NCBI GenBank assembly: GCA_020720965.1
Contig: DYNS01000072.1
Span: 1 to 10,625, forward strand
DNA from: Anaerolinea sp.
GTDB taxonomy: Bacteria > Chloroflexota > Anaerolineae > Anaerolineales > Villigracilaceae
DNA: 10,625 bases
Direction of reading: 5' to 3'
Every line of letters starts with the position of its first letter. Position 1 is the stretch's first letter. The position numbers were made by a program, and so were the translations under genes. Positions 1 to 6,133 of this stretch are shown piece after piece. Under the pieces are notes generated by a model. That model was given only the letters and a program-made list of their open reading frames with translations. It did not search any database and was not told the DNA's origin.

Positions 1-1
1 T

Positions 2-82
2 TGCGCCCTCCGCACCCGGCGCGGGGTACGGCTCATCTGCAAAGACGGACCGGTTTTCGACCTGCGCGAAATACAGCCTTAA
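2..82 (+). CDS. pyrK: PyrK-like dihydroorotate dehydrogenase electron-transfer subunit, C-terminal end only
   Basis: Only the last 26 codons are in the window; the gene begins to the left. The visible peptide starts CALRTRRGVRLICKDGPVF and ends DLREIQP before a TAA. In PyrK, the subunit that carries FAD and a [2Fe-2S] cluster and passes electrons from dihydroorotate oxidation to NAD, the extreme C-terminus carries the cysteine cluster, with the last cysteine followed by a DGPVF motif. The two visible cysteines (first codon, and the C before KDGPVF) match the last part of that pattern. The gene converges on the response regulator and the two stop codons share the palindrome TTAA at 79-82. The family call rests on one short motif, so another cluster-bearing ferredoxin-reductase-like protein is possible. 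Confidence 0.62.
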   Translation, partial: CALRTRRGVRLICKDGPVFDLREIQP

Positions 83-780
83 CCCGTCAGGCGCAGGCGG
101 TAGCCCACGCCCGGCTCGGTCACAATCAGGTCGGGGCGTGAGGGGTCGCGTTCAATTTTTCGGCGCAGGTTGCTCATATTCACCCGCAGCAAATGGGCTT
201 CTTCGTTGTAGCCGCTGCCCCATACCCGGGAAATAATTTGTTGATGGGTGAGCACCTTGCCCGCATATTGCACCAGAACCTTCAAAATTTCGTATTCGGT
301 GGGGGTTAGACCAATCTCCTGCCCTTCCCGGCTTACCACCCTGCGAGATAAATCCACCTGCAAGCCTGCCGCGCAAAAGACCGGGTCTGGGCTGGCGCTT
401 TGTTGGGTGTGTCGCAGAACGCCGCGCACCCTCGCCATGAGCTCGCCCATGCCAAAGGGTTTGGTCAGGTAGTCATCGGCTCCGGCATCCAATGCCAAAA
501 TTTTGTCACTTTCGCGGTCGCGCACCGAGAGAATGATGATGGGCGCTTCGCTCCATTCGCGCAGGCGGCGGGTCACTTCCACGCCGTCCATGTCTGGCAA
601 GCCCAGGTCTAAAAACAGGATGTCTGGGCGTTGTTCGGCGGCGACTTGCAGCGCCATGCTGCCGTTTTCGGCTTCTAAAATGGTGTGACCTTGCGCTCCC
701 AGGGATGCGCGTAGGAAACGCCGGATGGCGCGCTCGTCATCCACAACCAAAATTTTGAGGGGGAGTAAATCTGCGCTCAT
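79..780 (-). CDS. kdpE: KdpE-like OmpR-family response regulator
   Basis: The protein has 233 residues, a normal length for KdpE/OmpR regulators. Residues about 8-122 form a receiver domain with the acidic pair D14-D15, phosphoacceptor D58 (in LFLDLGLPDMDG), S85 and K107 (in LTKPFG). Residues about 135-231 form a winged-helix DNA-binding domain (LTPTEYEILKVLV, then HLLRVNMSNLRRKIE and GVGYRL). The LGLPDMDGVEV stretch and the ending EPGVGYRL are typical of KdpE. It should be phosphorylated by the kinase encoded just upstream and control transcription. Its ATG overlaps the kinase stop as ATGA (777-780), and I see no separate ribosome binding site, so translation is probably coupled. No kdpFABC genes are in the window. 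The nearest candidate target is the KimA-like permease; that link is inferred from position. Confidence 0.88.
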   Translation of the reverse strand: MSADLLPLKILVVDDERAIRRFLRASLGAQGHTILEAENGSMALQVAAEQRPDILFLDLGLPDMDGVEVTRRLREWSEAPIIILSVRDRESDKILALDAGADDYLTKPFGMGELMARVRGVLRHTQQSASPDPVFCAAGLQVDLSRRVVSREGQEIGLTPTEYEILKVLVQYAGKVLTHQQIISRVWGSGYNEEAHLLRVNMSNLRRKIERDPSRPDLIVTEPGVGYRLRLTG

Positions 781-2294
781 GGGTGTAGGGGGAGTTGAAT
801 TTGCATGGTAAACCCGCCTTCCGGGCGGTTGATGGCGTTTAGTTTTCCGCCGTGTGCTTCTACAATCCCCTTGCTAATGGAAAGACCAAGCCCCAGCCCG
901 TTAATGGGGTGGGTTTGGGGCAGGCGGAAGAATTTGGTGAAAATTTTTTCTAAATATTCTGGCGGAATTCCTTTTCCCTGGTCAGTGACTTCTAAAAAGG
1001 CTTGCTCCTGTTTTTGAAAAGCGGAGAGTTGAATGGGGCTGGCTTCTGGGGCGTACTTGGCGGCGTTTTCCAACAGGTTGAGAAGTACTTGCGCCATCAG
1101 GGTCACATCCAGGTTGAGGAGGGGCAAGCCGGGGGGAATGTGAATTTGTACCGGGTTGGGGTAGCGCCGCTCTGAAAAACGCGCCAACGCAATCCCTGCC
1201 AGGTCTTGCAGGTCGCAAGGCTCCAGTGAGAGGCGCAGGCTGCCGGATTCGAGGCGGCTGATATCCAACAGGTTGCCGAGCAGCAGGTTAAGGCGCTGGG
1301 CTTCTTCGTAGGCGGTTTCCAGCATTTCCTGGCTGGCGGGGGCTTGCGTGTTGGGGGGCGTTTCCAGCAGGGCGCTTAGGGTCCCGGTGATGGAAACGAG
1401 CGGGGTTCTCAACTCGTGGGAAATGCTGTGCAACAGGGCTTCTTGCAGTTTTTCGGTGTTTTTTAGTACCTGGGCGCGGCTGGCTTGTTCTGCCAGGTGA
1501 GCGCGTTCCACTGCCAGGGCGGTGAGGTTGGCAAAGCCAAATAGCAGGTCGCGCCGGGCGGGGGCAGCCAGGGCTTGGTCGGAGGGGTCTATGCCCAGGG
1601 CACCGACTGCCCCGGCGCTGGCTCTCAGGGTGATGTAATACAACTGCCCCGGTTGAATGACAGCCAGATTTTCCAGGTCGTCTTGTTGGTTTTGAAAAAC
1701 TTTGTTGGCTCGCGCCAGTTCCTGAGGGTTGAGGGTGTTTTGGGGGCTGGAGTCGGCTGCCAGTTGCAAGCCGCTCTTGCCTGGCAACAGGACAACCACC
1801 CGGCGTTGGAAGCTTTCTGCGATGTGGGCGGCGACCGAGCGTAGGATATCTTCCAACTGGTGAGCGCGGGTGAGCGCCCGACTGAGTGCGCTGAGGGCGG
1901 CGGTGTGTTTTTCCCGCTCGTGGATAATTTGGACCTGACTGCGTAATTGTGAAACCGTGCTGCTGAGTACCAGGCTGACTGCCAGCAAGCCCAAAAAGGT
2001 GAGGATGTATTGGGTATCCGCTACGCTGAAACTCAGGCGAGGCTCTACCAGGAAGAAGTCGAAGGTGAGGACGCTGAGGACGGATGCCAAAATGGAGGGA
2101 CCCCTTCCTAAAAAAGAGGCGGCGATAACGACAACTGCCAGGTACAGCATGACCAGGTTGACGGCATCCACCACAAAGTGAATGGGAAAACTGATTGCCG
2201 ATGCCAGGATGACGAGGAGGACGCTTTGGGCGTAGCGCCATGCCGGGCTTTGGCGTTCAAATTGGAAAAAGTAGGAGGCGGGAGGCGGTTTCAC
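777..2294 (-). CDS. KdpD-like membrane sensor histidine kinase lacking the KdpD/Usp sensor domains
   Basis: The protein has 505 residues against roughly 900 in full KdpD. It starts directly with a DUF4118 membrane region (about residues 20-112, four hydrophobic segments). A GAF-like domain follows (about 135-268). The HisKA domain has phosphoacceptor H293 in SISHELRTPL. The ATPase domain has the N box LLNLLENAAKYAP (N410), G1 DQGKGIP (438-444) and G2 GLGLGL (466-471). All catalytic motifs are present, so it should be active. The N-terminal KdpD sensor and Usp domains of enteric KdpD are absent. The chosen start is GTG at 2294: an in-frame TAG lies at 2328-2330 and no better start follows before the membrane region. 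It has only a weak ribosome binding site. It overlaps the regulator by 4 bases. A relic of a permease gene ends 54 bases upstream, suggesting the kinase once followed that gene. Confidence 0.88.
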   Translation of the reverse strand: MKPPPASYFFQFERQSPAWRYAQSVLLVILASAISFPIHFVVDAVNLVMLYLAVVVIAASFLGRGPSILASVLSVLTFDFFLVEPRLSFSVADTQYILTFLGLLAVSLVLSSTVSQLRSQVQIIHEREKHTAALSALSRALTRAHQLEDILRSVAAHIAESFQRRVVVLLPGKSGLQLAADSSPQNTLNPQELARANKVFQNQQDDLENLAVIQPGQLYYITLRASAGAVGALGIDPSDQALAAPARRDLLFGFANLTALAVERAHLAEQASRAQVLKNTEKLQEALLHSISHELRTPLVSITGTLSALLETPPNTQAPASQEMLETAYEEAQRLNLLLGNLLDISRLESGSLRLSLEPCDLQDLAGIALARFSERRYPNPVQIHIPPGLPLLNLDVTLMAQVLLNLLENAAKYAPEASPIQLSAFQKQEQAFLEVTDQGKGIPPEYLEKIFTKFFRLPQTHPINGLGLGLSISKGIVEAHGGKLNAINRPEGGFTMQIQLPLHP

Positions 2295-2345
2295 CCGTGG
2301 ATTGTAAACCGGTTGGTGGGGGTGAGTCTAGGCAATTTCCCATTG

Positions 2346-2392
2346 CGCTTATTCCACCTGGTAAGGAACCTCGATGATGACGATGTCGTTTT
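2346..2392. repeat. Left copy of a 47-bp perfect direct repeat flanking the 6.7 kb interior
   Basis: This 47-base stretch is identical to 9068-9114 and in the same orientation. It covers the permease stop codon, three bases beyond it, and the last 14 sense codons plus a base. Recombination between the two copies would remove 2393-9114 (or the equivalent) and leave an intact permease reading frame followed by the kinase. Confidence 0.9.
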
Positions 2393-2409
2393 GCTGCCGT
2401 GAAGATTCG
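2346..2409 (-). pseudogene. 64-base relic of the KimA-like permease 3' end with an in-frame deletion
   Basis: Read on the minus strand this encodes ESSRQQNDIVIIEVPYQVE and then TAA (2349-2351). Those are the residues around one point of the intact permease joined directly to its last residues. Bases 2346-2392 are identical to 9068-9114, and 2380-2409 are identical to 9210-9239 apart from the last base. The offset between the two alignments is 108 bases, exactly 36 codons. Two codons upstream of the similarity an in-frame TAG (2415-2417) closes the frame, so nothing functional remains. The stop lies 54 bases before the kinase start. This is direct sequence evidence that a permease gene end once sat here. 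Confidence 0.85.
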
Positions 2410-2626
2410 GATTTCTATTTACATGGTTTGTGCGCTTCTGCCAGCCCGCAATGCTATGGGGGACAGAAGTTGCCCAATTCAAAAGAATATCACTCATCAC
2501 CATTGCGACCTCTCCACCGAAAACCAGATTGGTTTCCATCTGTTCTTGAAACCTTTTACCAATTCTTAACCCGCAAGGGATTGAGTATTAATTCACAATC
2601 ATTACAATAAAAATGGACTTATTTTC
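2410..2626. other. Intergenic stretch without a convincing gene
   Basis: Short open frames exist on both strands but show no family motif or good start. The stretch around 2563-2586 (AATTCTTAACCCGCAAGGGA followed by TTGA) resembles the end of some CRISPR repeats but occurs once only. If the kinase and regulator are still expressed, their promoter should be here or in 2295-2345, since the permease that once preceded them is now 6.7 kb away. I did not find a clear minus-strand -35/-10 pair. Confidence 0.4.
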
Positions 2627-2632
2627 TATAAT
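2627..2632 (+). promoter_or_regulatory. Consensus -10 box (TATAAT) before the lipoprotein gene
   Basis: A perfect TATAAT lies 26 bases before the lipoprotein ATG in AT-rich DNA. The -35 region at the expected distance (about 2602-2609, TTACAATA) is a poor match, so this is a possible extended or activated promoter. The ribosome binding site AAGGA follows at 2649-2653. Confidence 0.5.
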
Positions 2633-2658
2633 CGCTATCAGCAACCCCAAGGAAAAAT

Positions 2659-3015
2659 ATGACACACAAAAACATCATTGTTTGGCTCGTTACCAGCCTG
2701 TTCCTGTTGGTTTCCTGCGTCCCTCAGGCCGATTTCGATATTCGTGGGGAGTGGGAATATACGATGACCGCCTCCGATGGGAATACCTACGACGCTGGTT
2801 CGATAACTTTCCAAGGAGAACCCGTCAGTGGAATGTATCTCCAGGTTAATATTTACGAGGTGGAATACGAGGGCGAGTTTACCGTCAGCGGGACAGCCCT
2901 CAAACTGACTGGTTACGAGACCTGGGCAGGTGAGATTGCTAACACCAATACCATCGAGGGAACCTGGTCGCATGAAGATGGATTCAGCGGCGTTTTTACC
3001 GCCAGGCGGAAGTAA
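2659..3015 (+). CDS. Small secreted lipoprotein, unknown function
   Basis: The protein has 118 residues. A type II signal peptide is clear: basic K4, a hydrophobic core IIVWLVTSLFLL, and the lipobox LVSC with the lipidated cysteine at C20. The mature part of about 98 residues alternates polar and hydrophobic residues and contains repeated strand-like phrases (IRGEWEYTMT, GSITFQGEPV, YEGEFTVSGTALKLTG, IEGTWSHEDGFSGVFTA). This suggests a small beta-sandwich or lipocalin-like barrel anchored to the outer face of the membrane. I recognise no named family. The ATG has a good ribosome binding site (AAGGA, 5 bases away). Its own -10 box suggests it is transcribed alone or begins the + strand run. 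The downstream nitrilase starts 184 bases later. Confidence 0.75.
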   Translation: MTHKNIIVWLVTSLFLLVSCVPQADFDIRGEWEYTMTASDGNTYDAGSITFQGEPVSGMYLQVNIYEVEYEGEFTVSGTALKLTGYETWAGEIANTNTIEGTWSHEDGFSGVFTARRK

Positions 3016-3199
3016 GGAAATGGAAAAAAACCGTCCAAGGGATTTACTCCCGAACCACTTAATGCCGACCTGGTTTGGGGGTGGGCTGCGTTGTTGCCAA
3101 TTCAACTGGTAATGCTGGTATGGGATGACGAACGCTATTTCGTCAAGTTTGACCCCAAATTCACGCTTCGCAAATTGTTCTTCGCAAGGAGTAGCCTGT
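3016..3199 (+). other. Gap with a possible decayed coding fragment
   Basis: No intact gene is apparent. An ATG at 3020 opens a 30-codon frame to 3112 (MEKNRPRDLLPNHL...). A second frame, open from 3016, reads WGWAALLPIQLVMLVWDDE, then RYFVKFDPKFTLRKLFF. It is hydrophobic then basic, like a membrane-protein piece. The two might be parts of one frameshifted gene. There is no recognised motif, so chance is possible. The end of the stretch carries the nitrilase ribosome binding site (AAGGAG, 3186-3191). Confidence 0.25.
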
Positions 3200-4348
3200 A
3201 TGACTCGCACAATCAAAGTTGCTTCTGTCCAAATGGATGTCACCCCCGCGCCGGTGCAGGAACGCCTGACCCGCGCCGAGCGCCTGGCAAACGAGGCTGC
3301 CCAGGCAGGGGCGCAGTTCATTGCCTTCCCGGAAGTTTTCAATACCGGCTATGTTTATAGCCCCGAAAACTACGCACTTGCCGAGCCGCTTGATGGGCCA
3401 ACCTTTACCTGGATGCGCCAGGCGGCTGCCCGGTTGGGTGTGTATCTGGCTGGTACCATCCTATTGCGCGATCAGACCGACATCTATAATGCGCTGCTGC
3501 TGGTCGCTCCCGATGGGCGCTTTTGGCGTTACAACAAAAACTATCCCTGGGGTTGGGAGCGTGCCTACTTCCGTGACGATTACCAAACGGTTGTGGCACA
3601 CACCGAACTGGGTGATATTGGCTTGCTCATTTGTTGGGATTTGGGTCACGCCGATTTGTGGAACCAATATGCCGGTCGGGTTGACCTGATGCTGATTTGC
3701 AGTTCCCCGCCCAACATTACCCAACCGATTTACCATCTGCCCAATGGAGGGACCTTGGAAGCCAAAGACATGGGTCCGGTCTTCGTTTCCATGAAAGATA
3801 CTGGCACTCAAGTTTTTGTGCAAATGCTGGCAGAGCAAACCGCCTGGCTGGGTGTGCCAACCGTCTATACCAGCCATTGCGGGCAGTTTCGTTCCACGGT
3901 GCCGAATGCCAGTCAGTCGCTGGCGCTAATGGTGCCGACTGCACCCAAACTGGCAAAATTCGTATCCATTGCCTCCCAAATGGAACTGACTTGTGACATG
4001 ATTTCGGGCGGCAAAATCCTGTCCGCCGATGGGCAAGTGCGGTCCGAACAGTCGCTGGAAGCAGGCGAGAGCTACCTGTTGGGTGAAATAACGCTTGCGG
4101 AAACGCACCCGCAGCCCCAAGGTCCGCAGCCCAAAGAACGGGGTGGACTGGCAAGCCATCTGATATCCGATGTCGCCTTGCCCGCCATCACCATCCCTAC
4201 TTATCGGGACGGTGTACGCAAGGCATGGGGAGCGCACATGGCTCCAATCGATAGCAGCACCCGGCGTTGGCTCCCAGCGCTTGGGATTGGAGCCGCCGCT
4301 ATCCTGGGGCTGGGGTATCTGCTTGGGAAAAATTCTCGCAAACGTTAA
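3200..4348 (+). CDS. Carbon-nitrogen hydrolase (nitrilase superfamily) with a C-terminal membrane anchor
   Basis: The protein has 382 residues. The nitrilase-superfamily Glu-Lys-Cys catalytic triad is complete: E45 in FIAFPEVFNTGY, K113 in RYNKNYPWGWE and C145 in LLICWDLGHADLW; E120 fits the additional conserved glutamate. The family hydrolyses amides, nitriles or N-carbamoyl compounds through a cysteine thioester; the substrate here cannot be told. Enzymes of this family are usually soluble and about 260-330 residues. This one adds a tail with one hydrophobic helix (about 357-376, LPALGIGAAAILGLGYLLG) flanked by RR and KNSRKR, suggesting a tail-anchored protein with the enzyme on the cytoplasmic side. 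The start at 3200 is chosen because AAGGAG lies 8 bases upstream and homology begins at TIKVASVQMD; an in-frame ATG at 3125 would add 25 unlikely residues. Confidence 0.85.
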   Translation: MTRTIKVASVQMDVTPAPVQERLTRAERLANEAAQAGAQFIAFPEVFNTGYVYSPENYALAEPLDGPTFTWMRQAAARLGVYLAGTILLRDQTDIYNALLLVAPDGRFWRYNKNYPWGWERAYFRDDYQTVVAHTELGDIGLLICWDLGHADLWNQYAGRVDLMLICSSPPNITQPIYHLPNGGTLEAKDMGPVFVSMKDTGTQVFVQMLAEQTAWLGVPTVYTSHCGQFRSTVPNASQSLALMVPTAPKLAKFVSIASQMELTCDMISGGKILSADGQVRSEQSLEAGESYLLGEITLAETHPQPQGPQPKERGGLASHLISDVALPAITIPTYRDGVRKAWGAHMAPIDSSTRRWLPALGIGAAAILGLGYLLGKNSRKR

Positions 4349-4377
4349 GGCAATCCTCTGGCTCAATAGGAGCAAAC

Positions 4378-4578
4378 ATGACAAAATCCATGTCCATCAT
4401 CCGTGCCGGACTGGAACTGGAATCCCGTTTACGTCCCGCATTTCAACTTTGCCAAAGAATTGCCCATTAACAATTTTTACCCTGGTTGGGCGTTTCACCT
4501 CCAATCCGGCGGCGTGCCTCCGCCATGCTCACCGCCCGGTACATCGCGCACGAGATTTTGAAACAGCATACTGCCTGA
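4378..4578 (+). pseudogene. Frameshifted relic resembling the C-terminus of an FAD/NAD(P) oxidoreductase
   Basis: A strong ribosome binding site (AGGAG, 4368-4372) precedes an ATG at 4378 that runs only 30 codons (MTKSMSIIRAGLELESRL..., stop 4468-4470). In a second frame, from about 4403, the DNA reads PDWNWNPVYVPHFNFAKELP, then INNFYPGWAFHLQSGGVPP. In a third frame it continues AMLTARYIAHEILKQHTA and stops at 4576-4578. Adding one base near 4523 joins the last two as GGVPPAMLTARYIA. That resembles the flavin-contacting C-terminus of phytoene desaturase/amine oxidase-like flavoproteins, where a gly-rich GGVP-type motif is followed by a helix. At least two frameshifts and no N-terminal domain mean it is not functional as a flavoprotein. 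The 30-residue peptide could still be translated. Confidence 0.45.
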
Positions 4579-4614
4579 ATTGTATTTTTGCGCCAAAAAA
4601 TACAATTCAGGCAG
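4571..4614. repeat. Perfect 19-bp inverted repeat (hairpin)
   Basis: The arm CTGCCTGAATTGTATTTTT (4571-4589) is perfectly complementary to 4596-4614, with a 6-base loop (4590-4595). The left arm contains the stop codon of the oxidoreductase relic. No T-run follows on either strand, so it is not a standard intrinsic terminator, though a 19-bp hairpin could stop transcription or protect an RNA 3' end. It may also be a remnant of a small mobile element. No second copy was seen in the window. Confidence 0.75.
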
Positions 4615-4753
4615 GAAAGGTCATAGGCGATTTTGCCCGGTGCGGCTATGATTAGATTGATGAATTCTTGCGTTTGGGAAAGTCATCCTAAACCGCGCAA
4701 CTCCCGGTCCCAGCGTATGATTATTTATCGCTTTGTTTGGTAAGGAGAAACCC

Positions 4754-5269
4754 ATGTCAGATTCGATTTTGATTGCTTATGCAACCCGGTATGGCTCAAC
4801 GCAGGAGGTCGCCGAAAGGATCGCGGCAACGCTCCGGGGAGGTGGTTTGGCGGTGGACGTGCAACCCGTCAAGCAAGTGCGGACGCTAAAAGGATACCGA
4901 GCGGTAGTAGTGGGCGCGCCGCTCTACATCGGCAGCTGGCTCAAGGATGCGCAGCGATTCCTCACACAGAATCAGGCTGTGCTGGAAAAGCTACCCGTCG
5001 CCATCTTTTCGCTCGGCCCGACACGCGCCAACGAAGGGATGGTGGAAGTGCGCGCCTCACTTGATGCCCAAATGAGTAAGTATCCCTGGCTCAAGCCGGT
5101 CGCCGTGGAATTGTTCGGCGGCAAGTATGATCCGGCCAAACTGCGCTTTCCCGATACCCTGCTCAATGCCCTGCCCGCTAGCCCGCTCCACGGTGCCCCC
5201 GCCAGCGACATCCGTGACTGGGACGCCATCCGCGCCTGGGCAAATACGTTGCCCGAAAAACTTGCCTGA
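4754..5269 (+). CDS. Flavodoxin-domain protein, HemG-like
   Basis: The protein has 171 residues, close to the roughly 180 of E. coli HemG. The FMN phosphate-binding loop is at residues 9-17 (YATRYGSTQ) after a short beta strand SILIA. A second flavin-contact region is VVVGAPLYIGSW (about 56-67), and the C-terminus ends DIRDWDAIRAWANTLP, a pattern seen in the HemG/flavodoxin_5 group. HemG oxidises protoporphyrinogen IX to protoporphyrin IX with menaquinone as acceptor; whether this protein does so or is a general electron carrier cannot be told. No other heme genes are nearby. The start at 4754 has AAGGAG (4742-4747) six bases upstream, better than the in-frame TTG at 4733. It follows a 175-base gap after the oxidoreductase relic, which holds the inverted repeat and no other clear feature. 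Confidence 0.82.
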   Translation: MSDSILIAYATRYGSTQEVAERIAATLRGGGLAVDVQPVKQVRTLKGYRAVVVGAPLYIGSWLKDAQRFLTQNQAVLEKLPVAIFSLGPTRANEGMVEVRASLDAQMSKYPWLKPVAVELFGGKYDPAKLRFPDTLLNALPASPLHGAPASDIRDWDAIRAWANTLPEKLA

Positions 5270-5320
5270 GCGAGGCTGGCGTGTATTTGAATCACATACG
5301 ATTGTTTTTTGAAAATTTGA

Positions 5321-5503
5321 GATGTTGCTCAGCCAGCAATACGCCACCGTAACGGGCGCAGCGTGCTTCCCTGCTGGGGAAGCCTGACCTTTGCGCTTTC
5401 GCCGGGTTTGCAGGTGCTGTTCATGGCATCCGGCGGCGCGTTTTGGATGCTCTGGCATCTACTGATTGCTCGAATGCTGTTTCAAAGATTGAAGGAGTCA
5501 TGA
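5321..5503 (+). pseudogene. C-terminal tail of a lost membrane protein
   Basis: The frame is open from just after a TGA at 5318-5320 to a TGA at 5501-5503. Its second half reads SLTFALSPGLQVLFMASGG, then AFWMLWHLLIARMLFQRLKES. That is one membrane helix followed by a basic end, which looks like genuine coding sequence. No plausible start with a ribosome binding site exists, so the 5' part is missing. The stop overlaps the start of the next gene (ATGATGA around 5500-5505), the arrangement expected of a former operon partner. No family recognised. A small hairpin (GCTTCCC / GGGAAGC, 5365-5383) lies within it. Confidence 0.4.
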
Positions 5504-6114
5504 TGAGAAAAGCAACCAAAACTGTCGCCGCCTGGCTGGGCGTTGTAGCCGGAATTGCCGGTTTCGAACACGGCTATTTCGAGTTTTTGCAAGGCAATAC
5601 CCCCACGCCAGGTTTTGCTTTTTCCTCCTGGGGGCCGCCCTGTGTGCCGGATGAAATCTGGCACGCCTGCGAACCGGCCATGAGCATTATGCCGAATTTC
5701 CTAATTACGGGAATTTTGGCGATGTCGCTCAGCCTAGCGCTGAGCATCTGGGCGGGCTGGTTCGTCCAGCGCAGGCACGGCGGCTGGGTGCAGATAGCGC
5801 TCTCGGTCTTGCTGCTGCTCTTTGGCGGCGGCTTCTTCCCGCCCATCATCGCCTTTGTCGGCGGCCTGGCGGGGACGCAGATTAACCGTCCGCTTTCAGG
5901 GCAGCCCTCCCGACTGACTCGTTTCGCAGCCAAACTATGGCTGTGGTCACTGGTGATTTTCGTCGGCTGGACGCTGGGGCAGTTCCCCTTTGGATATTTC
6001 TTCAATGACTTTCTGAAAAGCATCATGTATATCAGTTTACTGGTGATTTTGAGCTCGCTGCCACTGGCCGTTTATACCGCCTACGCTTATGACGCCAGCG
6101 TAGGACAGGATTAA
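5503..6114 (+). CDS. Five-helix membrane protein, tandem paralogue A (unknown family)
   Basis: The protein has 203 residues and about five hydrophobic segments (roughly 8-25, 63-86, 95-122, 144-163 and 170-192). I recognise no named family. It aligns almost without gaps to the next gene's product: both have HGxFExLQGN at 23-32, PC at 46-47, WHAC at 53-56, PAM at 58-60, PN at 64-65 and GGGF near 108. The shared H23, E27, C47, H54 and C56 cluster between helices 1 and 2 and could bind a metal or a cofactor, or C47 and C56 could form a disulfide if the loop is outside; both are inference. The ATG at 5503 is preferred because AAGGAG (5492-5497) is five bases away; an ATG at 5500 also exists. It is likely co-transcribed with the next two genes. 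Confidence 0.75.
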   Translation: MRKATKTVAAWLGVVAGIAGFEHGYFEFLQGNTPTPGFAFSSWGPPCVPDEIWHACEPAMSIMPNFLITGILAMSLSLALSIWAGWFVQRRHGGWVQIALSVLLLLFGGGFFPPIIAFVGGLAGTQINRPLSGQPSRLTRFAAKLWLWSLVIFVGWTLGQFPFGYFFNDFLKSIMYISLLVILSSLPLAVYTAYAYDASVGQD

Positions 6115-6133
6115 TCTCATCTTACGTAACGCC

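Noticed and set aside
1288..2241. A 317-codon open frame on the minus strand inside the kinase gene
   Set aside because: Its composition is typical of a shadow frame (R, P, G, H rich), and the kinase frame has all catalytic motifs.
2291..2539. An 82-codon minus-strand frame across the permease relic
   Set aside because: It reads the relic in the wrong frame and shows no family features.
3125..3199. An upstream in-frame ATG that would extend the nitrilase by 25 residues
   Set aside because: The extra residues (MTNAISSSLTPNSRF...) look non-coding, and AAGGAG is correctly placed for the ATG at 3200.
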